DNA from: Mesorhizobium sp. M8A.F.Ca.ET.218.01.1.1 | GTDB taxonomy: Bacteria > Pseudomonadota > Alphaproteobacteria > Rhizobiales > Rhizobiaceae | Length of the DNA: 64,000 bases | Direction of reading: 5' to 3' | Assembly: GCF_004791165.1 (NCBI RefSeq) | Contig: NZ_SRUZ01000007.1 | Location: forward strand, 405,335-469,334 | In this document: positions 11,767 through 21,539 of the stretch, one piece after another | Position numbering within the stretch: position 1 is the first letter of the stretch | Layout: each line of letters opens with the position of its first letter | Notes under the pieces: generated by a model | The model's database searches: none | Told to the model about the DNA's origin: nothing | Seen by the model: the letters and a program-made list of their open reading frames with translations, nothing else | Position numbers and translations under genes: made by a program

Positions 11767-12779
11767 TGGTGGGCCACGGCGATGATAACAACGCCGTTGG
11801 CGGATCGGTCCGCCACATTCCGGTCCTCCTTGGCGAAGTGCTGGAAGCGCTCGCGCCGGCGGAGGGCGACATCATCATCGACGGTACGTTCGGCGCCGGT
11901 GGCTATACGAAGGCCATCCTGGCGGCTGGCGCGTCCGTGGTTGCGATCGACCGCGATCCGGATGCCATCGCGGCAGGCCGCGACCTCGAGGCGCAGTCCG
12001 GCGGTCGGCTGAGGCTGGTGCAGGCGCCGTTCTCGACGCTCGACGAACACATCGACAGCGCCGATGGCGTCGTCCTCGACATCGGCGTCTCCTCGATGCA
12101 GATCGACCAGGCCGAGCGCGGCTTTTCCTTCCGCTTCGACGGCCCGCTCGACATGCGCATGGCGCAGGCGGGCCTGAGCGCCGCCGATGTCGTCAACAGT
12201 TTCAAGCCGGGCGACCTTGCCCGCATCTTCGGCTTCCTCGGAGAGGAGCGTCACGCCGGCCGTATCGCCCGCATGATCGAGGCGCGCCGGGAAAAACGGC
12301 CGTTCGAGCGCACGCTGGAACTCGCCGACGCCATCGAGACGCATATCGGCCGCGCGCCGAAGGACAAGATCCATCCGGCGACCCGCGTTTTTCAAGCGCT
12401 GCGCATCTTCGTCAATGACGAGCTCGGTGAATTGGCCAAGGCGCTGTTCGCGGCCGAACGCGCGCTGAAGCCAGGCGGCCGACTTGTCGTGGTGACGTTC
12501 CATTCGCTTGAAGACCGCATCGTCAAGCGCTTCATCGCCGATCGCGCCGACGCCATGACCGGCTCGCGCCACATGCCGGAGGCGCAGGCGCGCACCGCGA
12601 CTTTCCGCAAGGCTGGTGGCGGCGTGACGGCAGGCGACGCCGAGGTTGCGGCCAACCCACGCGCCCGCTCGGCCAGGCTGCGCGCGGCGGTCCGCACCGA
12701 GGCGCCGGCGCGCGGCGACGATTTTTCGATTTTCGGCCTTCCAAAGCTTCCCGGCATCGATCGGCCGGGGGAGAGGTAA
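11763..12779 (+). CDS. rsmH: 16S rRNA (cytosine(1402)-N(4))-methyltransferase RsmH
   Basis: 338-aa SAM-dependent enzyme (formerly MraW) that methylates N4 of C1402 in 16S rRNA. The N-terminus reads RHIPVLLGEVLEAL, followed by the SAM-binding DGTFGAGGYTKAIL. The family signatures DGVVLDIGVSSMQIDQAERGFSF, DMRM, RIFGFLGEERHAGRIA and VVTFHSLEDRIVKRF follow in order. The start is the ATG in the mraZ stop overlap; a second ATG follows immediately. The same frame is open upstream across mraZ, but that part is non-coding shadow. Confidence 0.95.
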   Translation: MMVGHGDDNNAVGGSVRHIPVLLGEVLEALAPAEGDIIIDGTFGAGGYTKAILAAGASVVAIDRDPDAIAAGRDLEAQSGGRLRLVQAPFSTLDEHIDSADGVVLDIGVSSMQIDQAERGFSFRFDGPLDMRMAQAGLSAADVVNSFKPGDLARIFGFLGEERHAGRIARMIEARREKRPFERTLELADAIETHIGRAPKDKIHPATRVFQALRIFVNDELGELAKALFAAERALKPGGRLVVVTFHSLEDRIVKRFIADRADAMTGSRHMPEAQARTATFRKAGGGVTAGDAEVAANPRARSARLRAAVRTEAPARGDDFSIFGLPKLPGIDRPGER

Positions 12780-12783
12780 GCAC

Positions 12784-13179
12784 GTGTTTCGTACCAGCGA
12801 CATTGTCCTGATCGCCGTCATGGTTTCGGCAGCGGCCCTGACCTACAAGGCCAAGCGCGAGGCCGAGGACCAGTTGGCGGCCGTGCAGAAGATCCATGCC
12901 GAGATACGCTTTGAGGAGGACACGATCGACCTGCTCAAGGCCGACTGGAGCCTGCTCACCCAGCCGTCGCGGCTGCAGAAGCTGGCCGAACTCTATAAGG
13001 CGCAGCTCGCATTGGAGCCGGTCAGTGGCCGGCAGATCGTGGGCCTGGGCGACCTGCCGGCCAAGGCGCTCGACATCCAGGACATCCTGAACGGGCGCCA
13101 GGGCGCCGTGGCCGACAATTCCGACAAGGCGCCCTCGGGCGACAAGGATCCCGTCGTCACCGGAGACATCGCCCAATGA
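12784..13179 (+). CDS. ftsL: FtsL-like cell division protein
   Basis: 131-aa bitopic inner-membrane protein in the ftsL position between rsmH and ftsI. It has one N-terminal transmembrane segment (IVLIAVMVSAAALTY) followed by a periplasmic coiled-coil (AKREAEDQLAAVQKIHAEIRFEEDTIDLLKADW) and the FtsL-like end LTQPSRLQKLAELY. FtsL with FtsB and FtsQ activates the FtsWI septal synthase. The start is GTG at 12784 with GAGAGG about 7 bases upstream. The stop overlaps the ftsI start. FtsL is poorly conserved, so the call leans on synteny and topology. Confidence 0.85.
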   Translation: MFRTSDIVLIAVMVSAAALTYKAKREAEDQLAAVQKIHAEIRFEEDTIDLLKADWSLLTQPSRLQKLAELYKAQLALEPVSGRQIVGLGDLPAKALDIQDILNGRQGAVADNSDKAPSGDKDPVVTGDIAQ

Positions 13180-14900
13180 TCGGCAAACTGCTGAAGCGCT
13201 TCGCCACGGTAGGCCGCGCCAGGACAAGCGAGGACGGGTCGATCGTGGTCGAAGGCGCCCGCAAGGCGACCGGCGGCAAGGGCAAGGCCCGCATCGTGAT
13301 GACGATGGCGGTGTTCTTCGGCATCTTCTCGACCATATCGGGGCGGCTGGTCTATCTCGGTTTCCAGACACCCGACCTGTCGGGCGGTCCGCAAAGCCGG
13401 GTGACGGCGTCACGTCCCGACATTGTCGATCGCAACGGTGAAGTTCTGGCCACCGACATCAAGACGGCGTCGCTGTTCGCCGAGCCGCGCCGCATCGTCG
13501 ATGCCGATGAGGCGATCGAGAAGCTGTCGACGGTGCTGCCCGAAATCGACTACGAGCAGACTTATCACAAGCTGAAGAGCGGCGCCGGCTTCGTCTGGCT
13601 GCAGCGGCAACTGACGCCCAAGCAGCAGGCCGACATCATGCAGCTCGGCATTCCCGGCTTTGGCTTCCGCACCGAAAAGCGCCGTTTTTATCCGAGCGGC
13701 GAGACCTCCTCCTACATCGTCGGCCTGACCAACATCGACAACCAGGGCATCTCCGGCATGGAGAAATATATCGATGAGCAGGGCCTGAGCGACCTGCAGG
13801 CGTCGGGCCTGGCGGTGGCGAAGGATCTCAGGCCGGTGAAGCTTTCGATCGATCTGCGCGTCCAGCATGTGGTGCGCGACGAGATCGCGGCCGGCCTGGA
13901 GCGCTATCGCGCCATGGGCGCTGGCGCCGTCGTGCTCAACGTCAAGACCGGCGAAGTGGTGGCCATGGCCTCGGTGCCGGATTTCGATCCGAACAATCCC
14001 TACAACGCGCAGGACAAGGACCGGCTTAACCGGATGTCGGCGGGGCTCTATGAGATGGGCTCGACCTTCAAGAGCTTCACCTCGGCCATGGCGCTCGATT
14101 CCGGCAAGGCGACGATGTCGAGCCGCTTCGACGCTTCGCATCCAATCCGGGTCGGCCACCAGGCCATTCACGATTTCCACGGCAAGAACCGTGTGCTGTC
14201 GCTGCCGGAGGTCTTCCTCTATTCGTCCAACATCGGGTCGGCCAGGGAGGCCGAGCTGGTCGGCATCGAGGCGCACCGCGAATTCCTGCATCGCCTCGGC
14301 ATTCTGGAGAAGATGCAGACCGAACTGCCCGAAGTCGCCCGCCCGACCGAGCCGAAGGTGTGGAAGCAGGTCAATTCGTTCACCATCGCCTTCGGCCATG
14401 GCGTGTCGACGACGCCGCTGCAAGCGGCTGTCGGCTGCGCGGCGCTGGTCAATGGCGGATTCCTGATGCAGCCGACATTTCTGGTCCGCAGCCAGGAGGA
14501 TGCGATGGCGGCGGCCAAGAAAGTGGTTACCGAAAAGACCGTCGAGGGCATGCGCTACCTCTATTCGCTCAACGCCGAGAAGGGTTCGGCCAGAAATGCC
14601 CGGGTTCCCGGCTACCGCGTCGGCGGCAAGACCGGAACGGCCGAGAAGGTCATCAACGGCCGTTACTCGAAGGAATTGAATTTCAACACCTTTGTCGCCG
14701 CCTTCCCGATGGACGATCCGCAATATCTGGTGTTCACGATCGCCGACGCCCCGCATCCGGAAAAGCCTGGGATGACCGACGTCGCGGCCAACAATGCGGG
14801 GGTCATGGCCGGCAATATCATCAGGCGTGCAGCGGCCATGCTTGGCGTGAAGCCAGATTTCAGCCATGAAAATGGTGCAACGCTGGTTTCCTATCAGTGA
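13176..14900 (+). CDS. ftsI: Septal peptidoglycan transpeptidase FtsI (PBP3)
   Basis: 574-aa class B penicillin-binding protein that crosslinks septal peptidoglycan with FtsW. A single membrane anchor (IVMTMAVFFGIFSTISGRLVYLGF) is followed by the PBP dimer/pedestal domain (SRPDIVDRNGEVLATDI) and the transpeptidase domain. Catalytic motifs are present: SxxK in MGSTFKSF, SxN in YSSNIGSA and KTGT in GGKTGTAEKV. Synteny between ftsL and murE supports FtsI rather than another class B PBP. It starts in an ATGA overlap with ftsL. Confidence 0.95.
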   Translation: MIGKLLKRFATVGRARTSEDGSIVVEGARKATGGKGKARIVMTMAVFFGIFSTISGRLVYLGFQTPDLSGGPQSRVTASRPDIVDRNGEVLATDIKTASLFAEPRRIVDADEAIEKLSTVLPEIDYEQTYHKLKSGAGFVWLQRQLTPKQQADIMQLGIPGFGFRTEKRRFYPSGETSSYIVGLTNIDNQGISGMEKYIDEQGLSDLQASGLAVAKDLRPVKLSIDLRVQHVVRDEIAAGLERYRAMGAGAVVLNVKTGEVVAMASVPDFDPNNPYNAQDKDRLNRMSAGLYEMGSTFKSFTSAMALDSGKATMSSRFDASHPIRVGHQAIHDFHGKNRVLSLPEVFLYSSNIGSAREAELVGIEAHREFLHRLGILEKMQTELPEVARPTEPKVWKQVNSFTIAFGHGVSTTPLQAAVGCAALVNGGFLMQPTFLVRSQEDAMAAAKKVVTEKTVEGMRYLYSLNAEKGSARNARVPGYRVGGKTGTAEKVINGRYSKELNFNTFVAAFPMDDPQYLVFTIADAPHPEKPGMTDVAANNAGVMAGNIIRRAAAMLGVKPDFSHENGATLVSYQ

Positions 14901-14954
14901 TTCTTGGGGCGCGCCGGCAACTGCGCGCTATTTTGTTGCGGTGAACGGGACTCG

Positions 14955-16409
14955 ATGAAGCTCAAAGATCTAGCCGGTATCCTGCCAGTCGAAGGAACAG
15001 CTTCCGTCGATCTGGAGGTTACAGGCATCTCGTCCGATTCCCGCCAGGTGAAACCCGGCGTCGTCTTTTTCGCGCTTGCCGGAACCAAGGCCGATGGCGC
15101 GAGCTACGCCGCCGACGCGGCCCGACGTGGCGCTGCAGCGATCGTCACGGGCAAAGGCAGTGGCCTGGCCGATTTGCCGGTTCCGGTGCTGGCGGTCGAT
15201 GATCCGCGCCTGGCACTGGCGTTGAGTGCCGCCCGCTATTTCGGCAGGCAGCCGCAAACCATGGTCGCCGTGACCGGTACCAGCGGCAAAACGTCGGTCG
15301 CCGCCTTCACCAGGCAGATCTGGGAGCAGGCGGGATACGCCGCCGCCTCGATCGGGACCACCGGCGTGGTGGCACCCGGCCGCAACGAATATGGTTCGCT
15401 GACGACACCCGATCCGGTCGCCCTGCATCAGTTGCTGCGGGAATTGGCGGATGCCGGCGTTACCCACGCCTCGATGGAGGCCTCCAGCCACGGGCTCGAC
15501 CAGCGCCGCCTCGATGGGGTGAAGCTCTCGGCTGGCGGCTTCACCAATCTCGGCCGCGACCACATGGATTACCATCCGACGGTCGAGGATTATCACCGTG
15601 CCAAATTGCGCCTGTTCGACACGCTGCTGCCGAAGGGCGCACCGGCGATCGTCTTCGCCGACGATCCTTGGTCGGAACCCACGATAAAGGCGGCTCGGGC
15701 CGCCGGGCTCGACGTGCTGACGGTCGGCCGTCATGGCGATTTCCTCAGGCTGAAGCGGGTCGAGCATGAGCGTCATCGCCAGCGTGCCGAGGTCGAAGCC
15801 GACGGTGTGATCCACGAAATCGACCTGCCGCTCGCCGGCGATTTCCAGATCGCCAACGCGCTGGTTGCGGCGGGACTTGCCATTTCCACCGGAACACCTG
15901 TCGCCAAGGCCTTGGGGGCATTGGAGAAATTGAAAGGCGCGCCGGGCAGGCTCGACCTCGTCGGTACCACGGCGAGCGGGGCTCCGGTCTATGTCGATTA
16001 CGCCCACAAGCCGGATGCGCTGGAGAATGTGCTGGCCTCGGTGCGTCCGTTCACCACCGGTCGCGTGATGGTCGTGTTTGGCTGCGGCGGCGACCGTGAC
16101 CGGGGCAAACGACCGATCATGGGCGAGATCGCGACCCGGCTCGCCGATGTCGTCATCGTCACCGACGACAATCCGCGCTCCGAAGTGCCCGAAAGCATCC
16201 GCGCCGCCATTCTTGCCGCGGCGCCCGGCGCCATCGAAATCGGTGACCGGCGCAAGGCGATCCACGAGGCTGTCGGCATGCTGCATGCCGGCGACACGCT
16301 GATTGTGGCCGGCAAGGGCCATGAGGAAGGCCAGACGATCGGCTCGGAAACCCTGCATTTCTCCGACCACGAGGAAGTGCGCGCCGCGCTCAGGGAGCGT
16401 GCCGCATGA
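14955..16409 (+). CDS. murE: UDP-MurNAc-L-Ala-D-Glu:meso-diaminopimelate ligase MurE
   Basis: 484-aa Mur ligase that adds the third stem amino acid. The ATP P-loop is TGTSGKTSVAAF, a substrate-binding segment is SMEASSHGLDQRRLDG, and the amino-acid specificity motif is DDNPRSE, which marks meso-diaminopimelate rather than lysine as substrate. The start at 14955 gives MKLKDLAGIL and has a purine-rich ACGGGA upstream. The 54-base gap after ftsI is one of the few non-overlapping junctions here. Its stop overlaps murF. Confidence 0.95.
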   Translation: MKLKDLAGILPVEGTASVDLEVTGISSDSRQVKPGVVFFALAGTKADGASYAADAARRGAAAIVTGKGSGLADLPVPVLAVDDPRLALALSAARYFGRQPQTMVAVTGTSGKTSVAAFTRQIWEQAGYAAASIGTTGVVAPGRNEYGSLTTPDPVALHQLLRELADAGVTHASMEASSHGLDQRRLDGVKLSAGGFTNLGRDHMDYHPTVEDYHRAKLRLFDTLLPKGAPAIVFADDPWSEPTIKAARAAGLDVLTVGRHGDFLRLKRVEHERHRQRAEVEADGVIHEIDLPLAGDFQIANALVAAGLAISTGTPVAKALGALEKLKGAPGRLDLVGTTASGAPVYVDYAHKPDALENVLASVRPFTTGRVMVVFGCGGDRDRGKRPIMGEIATRLADVVIVTDDNPRSEVPESIRAAILAAAPGAIEIGDRRKAIHEAVGMLHAGDTLIVAGKGHEEGQTIGSETLHFSDHEEVRAALRERAA

Positions 16410-17878
16410 GTTTGCTGTGGACTTCGGAAGCGCTGGTTGCCGCCACGGATGGGCGGCCGCTCGGCCCCATGCCCGAAGGTATATCGGGTATTTCGATCGA
16501 CAGCCGCAGCCTGCAGCCGGGCGACGCCTTCTTTGCCATCAAGGGCGAGACGATGGACGGCCATGACTTCGTCACCGCGGCCATCAAGGCCGGCGCCGGC
16601 GTGCTGGTGGTGGCAGAAGGCAAGCTGCCGTCGCTTGGCCGGCTGACCGCGCCGATCATCGTCGTCGAGGACGTTCTGGTTGCGCTGGAAAAGCTCGGTG
16701 TCGCGTCGCGCGCCCGCTCGCAGGCCAAGATCATCGCGGTCACCGGTTCCGCGGGCAAGACCACCACCAAGGAGGCGCTGCGCCACGTGCTTTCGGCCGT
16801 CGGCAAGGTGCATGCCTCGGCGCAGTCGTTCAACAACCATTGGGGCGTGCCGCTGACCTTGGCGCGCATGCCCGATGACTGCGATTATGCCGTGTTCGAG
16901 ATCGGCATGAACCATCCCGACGAGATCCGGCCGCTGGTGAAGATGGTGCGGCCGCATGTCGCCATCGTCACCATGATCGCGGCCGCGCATCTCGGCTTCT
17001 TCCGCAATCTGGACGAGATCGCCAGGGCCAAGGCCGAGATTTTTGAAGGGCTGGAACCCGAGGGCGCCGCAGTTCTCAACCGCGACGATGCGCGTTTCAA
17101 GCTGCTGGACAAGATGGCGCAAGCTGCCGGCGTCGAGCATGTCTATGGCTTCGGCGAGAATGCGCGCTCGACGTTCAAGCTGGTCAAGTGCGAGTTGCAT
17201 GCCGACCATTCCGACATCGCCGCCAGGATCAGCGGCCACGATATGATCGCTCGTATCGGAGCGCCCGGCCGGCACATGGTGCAAAACGTGCTGGCGGTGC
17301 TGGGCGCCGCGCATCTGGTCGGCGCCGATCTCGACAAGGTGGCATTGGCGCTGGCCGATCTCTCCGCCGAGCGCGGGCGCGGCAAGCGCCATGTGCTGCG
17401 GCATCCCGGTGGCCCGACTTCGGGCCAGCCCGGTGGCCCGAGGCACGGTGGCCCGATCACGCTGATCGACGAGAGCTACAACGCCAATCCGGCCTCGATG
17501 GCGGCCGCCATGGCGCTGCTCAACGCGACGCCGGTGACGGGCGAGGGCAGACGCATCGCCGTGCTTGGCGACATGCTGGAGCTCGGCGACCATTCGGCAA
17601 AGCTGCATGCCGCCCTTGCCGATCTCATCGTCGGCACGGGCACGCGGACAGTCTTTCTCGGCGGGCCGGAGATGCGGTCGCTGGCGGAAGCGCTGCCGGA
17701 CGATATCAGGACGGAATACCGCGCCGGCGTCGAGGAGTTGAAGCCGGTTCTGCTCGCCGCGCTAAGGCCGGGCGACGTGGTGATGATCAAATCGTCGAAG
17801 GGCATCGGTTTTGCAAAACTGGTCGATGCGCTGCTGGGCAAATTCCCGGCCGAGACGACAACCAGCAACCAGACCTAG
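16406..17878 (+). CDS. murF: UDP-MurNAc-tripeptide:D-alanyl-D-alanine ligase MurF
   Basis: 490-aa Mur ligase that completes the UDP-MurNAc-pentapeptide. The P-loop is TGSAGKTTTKEAL, the central domain has FEIGMNHPDEI, and the C-terminal domain has LIDESYNANPASM. Between GKRHVLRH and ITLIDESYNANP there is a low-complexity stretch GGPTSGQPGGPRHGGP, encoded by three copies of GGTGGCCCG. It looks like a local duplication in a surface loop before the C-terminal domain and is not needed for the fold. ATGA start in the murE stop. Confidence 0.94.
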   Translation: MSLLWTSEALVAATDGRPLGPMPEGISGISIDSRSLQPGDAFFAIKGETMDGHDFVTAAIKAGAGVLVVAEGKLPSLGRLTAPIIVVEDVLVALEKLGVASRARSQAKIIAVTGSAGKTTTKEALRHVLSAVGKVHASAQSFNNHWGVPLTLARMPDDCDYAVFEIGMNHPDEIRPLVKMVRPHVAIVTMIAAAHLGFFRNLDEIARAKAEIFEGLEPEGAAVLNRDDARFKLLDKMAQAAGVEHVYGFGENARSTFKLVKCELHADHSDIAARISGHDMIARIGAPGRHMVQNVLAVLGAAHLVGADLDKVALALADLSAERGRGKRHVLRHPGGPTSGQPGGPRHGGPITLIDESYNANPASMAAAMALLNATPVTGEGRRIAVLGDMLELGDHSAKLHAALADLIVGTGTRTVFLGGPEMRSLAEALPDDIRTEYRAGVEELKPVLLAALRPGDVVMIKSSKGIGFAKLVDALLGKFPAETTTSNQT

Positions 17879-17895
17879 TCGGGGGACGAAAGCGC

Positions 17896-18978
17896 ATGTT
17901 CACACTGCTGGTCGATTTCGCGGACAAGGTCTCTGTCTTCAATGTCTTCCGCTACATCACGTTCCGCACTGGCGGGGCGCTGATCACCTCGGCGCTGATC
18001 GTCTTCATCTTCGGGCCGACCATCATCAATTCGCTGCGGCTCAGGCAAGGCAAGGGCCAACCGATCCGCGCCGACGGGCCGCAGACGCATTTCAAGAAGG
18101 CGGGTACGCCGACCATGGGCGGACTGATGATCCTGTCCGGCATCATCGGCTCGTCGCTTCTATGGGCGAACCTGTCCAGCATCTATGTCTGGGTGGTGCT
18201 GTTGGTGACACTCGGCTTCGGCTCGATCGGCTTTTATGACGACTATCTGAAGGTGACCAAGCAGTCGCATCTCGGCTTCTCCGGCAAGGCGCGGCTTGCG
18301 TTGGAATTCGTTATCGCCGGTATCGCCGCCTGGGCGATCATGCACAATGGCCAGGCGCCGTTCTCGTCGTCACTGACATTCCCCTTCGCCAAGGAATTCA
18401 TCATCAACCTCGGCTGGTTCTTCATCCCGTTCTCCTGCTTCGTCATCGTCGGCGCCGGCAATGCGGTGAACCTGACCGACGGCCTCGACGGTCTGGCGAT
18501 CGTGCCGATCATGATCGCGGCGGCGTCCTTCGGCGTCATCGCCTATCTCTCGGGCAATGCGGTCTTCGCTGAATACCTGCAGATCCATTTCGTGCCCGGC
18601 ACCGGCGAACTGGCGGTCGTGCTTGGCGCGGTCATTGGCGCCGGCCTTGGCTTTCTCTGGTTCAACGCGCCGCCGGCGGCGATCTTCATGGGTGATACCG
18701 GGTCGCTCGCCATGGGTGGCCTGATCGGCACGGTCGCGGTCGCCACCAAGCACGAGATCGTGCTCGTCATCGTCGGCGGCTTGTTCGTGGTCGAGATCCT
18801 CTCGGTCATCATCCAGGTCGGCTACTTCAAGATGACCGGCAAGCGCGTGTTCCTAATGGCGCCGATCCATCATCATTTCGAAAAGCTCGGCTGGACCGAA
18901 AGCCAGGTGGTGATCCGCTTCTGGATCATCGCCGTCATCCTGGCGCTGGTCGGCCTCTCCACCCTCAAGCTCAGATAG
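17896..18978 (+). CDS. mraY: Phospho-MurNAc-pentapeptide translocase MraY
   Basis: 360-aa polytopic membrane enzyme making lipid I from UDP-MurNAc-pentapeptide and undecaprenyl phosphate. Family motifs are THFKKAGTPTMGGLM near the N-terminus, the Asp pair in IGFYDDYLKV, NAVNLTDGLDGLA, FMGDTGSLAMGG and the catalytic-loop histidines in APIHHHFEKLGW. About ten transmembrane helices are evident. The start is the ATG at 17896 with GGGGGACG upstream. Confidence 0.96.
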   Translation: MFTLLVDFADKVSVFNVFRYITFRTGGALITSALIVFIFGPTIINSLRLRQGKGQPIRADGPQTHFKKAGTPTMGGLMILSGIIGSSLLWANLSSIYVWVVLLVTLGFGSIGFYDDYLKVTKQSHLGFSGKARLALEFVIAGIAAWAIMHNGQAPFSSSLTFPFAKEFIINLGWFFIPFSCFVIVGAGNAVNLTDGLDGLAIVPIMIAAASFGVIAYLSGNAVFAEYLQIHFVPGTGELAVVLGAVIGAGLGFLWFNAPPAAIFMGDTGSLAMGGLIGTVAVATKHEIVLVIVGGLFVVEILSVIIQVGYFKMTGKRVFLMAPIHHHFEKLGWTESQVVIRFWIIAVILALVGLSTLKLR

Positions 18979-18986
18979 GCTGCCAT

Positions 18987-20387
18987 TTGATCCCCGCCGC
19001 ATCCTTCGCAGGCAAGCGTGTTTCGCTCTTCGGGCTCGGCGGCTCGGGGATCGCCACGGCGCGCGCTCTGATCGAGGGCGGTGCGCAAGTGCTGGCCTGG
19101 GACGACAATCCCGACAGCGTCGCCAAGGCCGCCGCCACCGGCATCGCAACCGGCGACCTGCGTGGCGCTGACTGGGCTGGCTTTTCAGCTTTCGTGCTGT
19201 CGCCGGGCGTGCCGCTGACCCATCCCAAGCCCCACTGGACGGTGGAGCTCGCGCGTGGCGCCGGGGTTGAGGTCATCGGCGACATCGAGCTTTTCTGCCG
19301 GGAGAGGACACTCAGCGCTCCGGATGCTCCCTTCATCGCCATCACCGGCACCAACGGCAAGTCGACGACGACGGCGCTGACGGCGCATATCCTTCAAGCT
19401 TCCGGGCGCGACACGCAGATGGGCGGCAATATCGGCCGCGCCGTGATGACGCTCGATCCGCCGGCGCCCGACCGGCATTATGTGGTCGAATGCTCGTCCT
19501 ACCAGATCGACCTTGCGCCCTCGATCAATCCGACGGCCGGCATCCTGCTCAACCTGACGCCCGACCATCTCGACCGCCACGGCACCATGCAGCACTACGC
19601 CTCAATCAAGGAGCGGCTGGTGGCGGGCAGCGAGACTGCGATCATCGGCATCGACGATTCCTGGTGCGCTCAGATTGCCGAGCGGCTGGAGCGGGCGGGG
19701 CGGCAGGTCATCCGTATTTCCAAGCGGCTGCCGCTGACCGACGGCTATTTCGCCGACGGCACCAACCTGATGGAAGCGGTGCATGGCCGCTACAGCCGTG
19801 TCGCCTTCCTCGAAGGCATCGGCTCGCTGCGCGGCCAGCACAATGCGCAGAACGCGCTGGCCGCCGTCGCCGCCTGCCTCAAGGTCGGTCTCGACCTCGG
19901 CGAGATCCAGTCGGGGCTCGAAAGCTTCCCGGGCCTCGCCCACCGCATGGAGCAGGTCGGCCGCAAGGACCATGTCCTGTTCGTCAACGATTCCAAGGCG
20001 ACCAACGCCGATGCGGCTGCTCCCGCACTGTCCAGCTTCAGCCGCATCTACTGGATCGCCGGCGGTCTGCCCAAGGAGGGCGGCATCGAACCGTTGCGCG
20101 GCTTCTTCCCGCGCATCGCCAAGGCCTATCTGATCGGCGAGGCCGCCCCCGCCTTTTCGGCGACGCTGGGCGAGGCCGTGCCCTACGAAATCTCGGGCAC
20201 GCTGGCGGCCGCGGTCGAGCATGCCGCGCATGACGCGGCCAAGGACGACAGCGGCGAGGCGGTGGTGCTGTTGTCGCCGGCCTGCGCCAGTTTCGACCAA
20301 TTCAAGAATTTCGAGGTCCGCGGCGAAGCCTTCAGGCAAGCTGCGAGCGCTATAGATGGCGTCAAACCCATCGGAGGGGCACGATAA
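18987..20387 (+). CDS. murD: UDP-MurNAc-L-alanine:D-glutamate ligase MurD
   Basis: 466-aa Mur ligase adding D-Glu. The N-terminal UDP-binding part has VSLFGLGGSGIATARAL, the P-loop is TGTNGKSTTTALT, the central domain has ECSSYQIDLA and LNLTPDHLDRHG, and the C-terminal domain has FVNDSKATNADAA. The start is a TTG at 18987, 9 bases after the mraY stop; the first in-frame ATG is far inside the Rossmann fold. It ends in a TAATG overlap with ftsW. Confidence 0.94.
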   Translation: MIPAASFAGKRVSLFGLGGSGIATARALIEGGAQVLAWDDNPDSVAKAAATGIATGDLRGADWAGFSAFVLSPGVPLTHPKPHWTVELARGAGVEVIGDIELFCRERTLSAPDAPFIAITGTNGKSTTTALTAHILQASGRDTQMGGNIGRAVMTLDPPAPDRHYVVECSSYQIDLAPSINPTAGILLNLTPDHLDRHGTMQHYASIKERLVAGSETAIIGIDDSWCAQIAERLERAGRQVIRISKRLPLTDGYFADGTNLMEAVHGRYSRVAFLEGIGSLRGQHNAQNALAAVAACLKVGLDLGEIQSGLESFPGLAHRMEQVGRKDHVLFVNDSKATNADAAAPALSSFSRIYWIAGGLPKEGGIEPLRGFFPRIAKAYLIGEAAPAFSATLGEAVPYEISGTLAAAVEHAAHDAAKDDSGEAVVLLSPACASFDQFKNFEVRGEAFRQAASAIDGVKPIGGAR

Positions 20388-21538
20388 TGCAGAGCCGTCT
20401 CGACAAAAGTCCGGTCGCAACCTGGTGGTGGACCATCGATCGCTGGTTCCTGGCGGCGTTCCTGTCGCTGATGGGGCTCGGCATCGTGTTGTCCTTCGCG
20501 GCAAGTCCCGCGGTCGCCGAACGCATCGGCCTCGACAGTTTCCATTTCGCCACCCGACAGATCATCTTCACCGTGCCCGCGCTCGGCGTGATGTTGGCGG
20601 TCTCCTTCCTCGATTCCAGAGAGATCCGGCGCATGTCGCTGATCATGCTGTGCCTCATGCTGGTGCTGATGGTGGCGGTGCTCTATGTCGGCGTCGAGGT
20701 GAAGGGCGCACGGCGCTGGGTCTCGCTCGCCGGCCTGTCGATCCAGCCGTCGGAATTCCTCAAGCCGGCCTTCGTCATCATGTGCGCCTGGCTGTTCGCC
20801 GAACACAAACGCCAGCCCGACATTCCCGGCAATCTGTTCGCCATGCTGCTGCTGGTGCTGGTCGTGTCGCTGCTGGTGGCGCAGCCGGACCTCGGCCAGA
20901 CCATGCTGACCACCGGCACCTGGGGCATCATGTTCTTCATGGCCGGGCTGCCGTGGCTGTGGATCATCGTGCTCGGTGCGGCCGGCGTCGGCGGCGTCTT
21001 CGCCGCCTATACGGTGTTTCCGCACGTCGCGCTGCGCATCGACAAGTTCCTCACCGGCGAAGGCGACACGTTCCAGGTCGACATGGGGCGTGACGCGCTG
21101 ATCAATGGCGGCTGGTTCGGCGTCGGGCCGGGCGAGGGCACCGTCAAGCGGGTCATCCCCGACAGCCATGCCGACTTCGTCTTCTCGGTCGCGGGCGAGG
21201 AGTTCGGGCTGATCATGTGCTTCTTCATCATGTCGATCTTCGCCTTCATCGTGCTGCGCGGTCTCAACACGGCGCTGAAGGAGCATGACGACTTCACCCG
21301 TTATGCGGTCGGCGGCCTGGTCACCGTGTTCGGCCTGCAGGCCGTCATCAACATGTGCGTCAACCTGCAGCTGGTGCCGGCCAAGGGCATGACGCTGCCC
21401 TTCATCTCCTATGGCGGCTCCTCGCAGATCGCCATCGCCATCTCGATGGGGATGGTGCTGGCGCTGACGCGCAAGCGGCCGGAAAAGCGCAAGCAGATGG
21501 GCTTTGCGCTGCCGCAGCGCGCCATGCCGGCGGAGTGA
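20387..21538 (+). CDS. ftsW: Septal peptidoglycan polymerase FtsW (SEDS family)
   Basis: 383-aa SEDS-family glycosyltransferase that polymerises septal glycan together with FtsI. About ten transmembrane segments are visible. Family landmarks are GARRWVSLAGLSIQPSEFLKPAF, LLVAQPDLGQTMLT, the SHADFVFSVAGEEFG segment and the C-terminal GMTLPFISYGGSSQIA. Its location between murD and murG supports FtsW over RodA. Confidence 0.95.
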   Translation: MQSRLDKSPVATWWWTIDRWFLAAFLSLMGLGIVLSFAASPAVAERIGLDSFHFATRQIIFTVPALGVMLAVSFLDSREIRRMSLIMLCLMLVLMVAVLYVGVEVKGARRWVSLAGLSIQPSEFLKPAFVIMCAWLFAEHKRQPDIPGNLFAMLLLVLVVSLLVAQPDLGQTMLTTGTWGIMFFMAGLPWLWIIVLGAAGVGGVFAAYTVFPHVALRIDKFLTGEGDTFQVDMGRDALINGGWFGVGPGEGTVKRVIPDSHADFVFSVAGEEFGLIMCFFIMSIFAFIVLRGLNTALKEHDDFTRYAVGGLVTVFGLQAVINMCVNLQLVPAKGMTLPFISYGGSSQIAIAISMGMVLALTRKRPEKRKQMGFALPQRAMPAE

Positions 21539-21539
21539 C

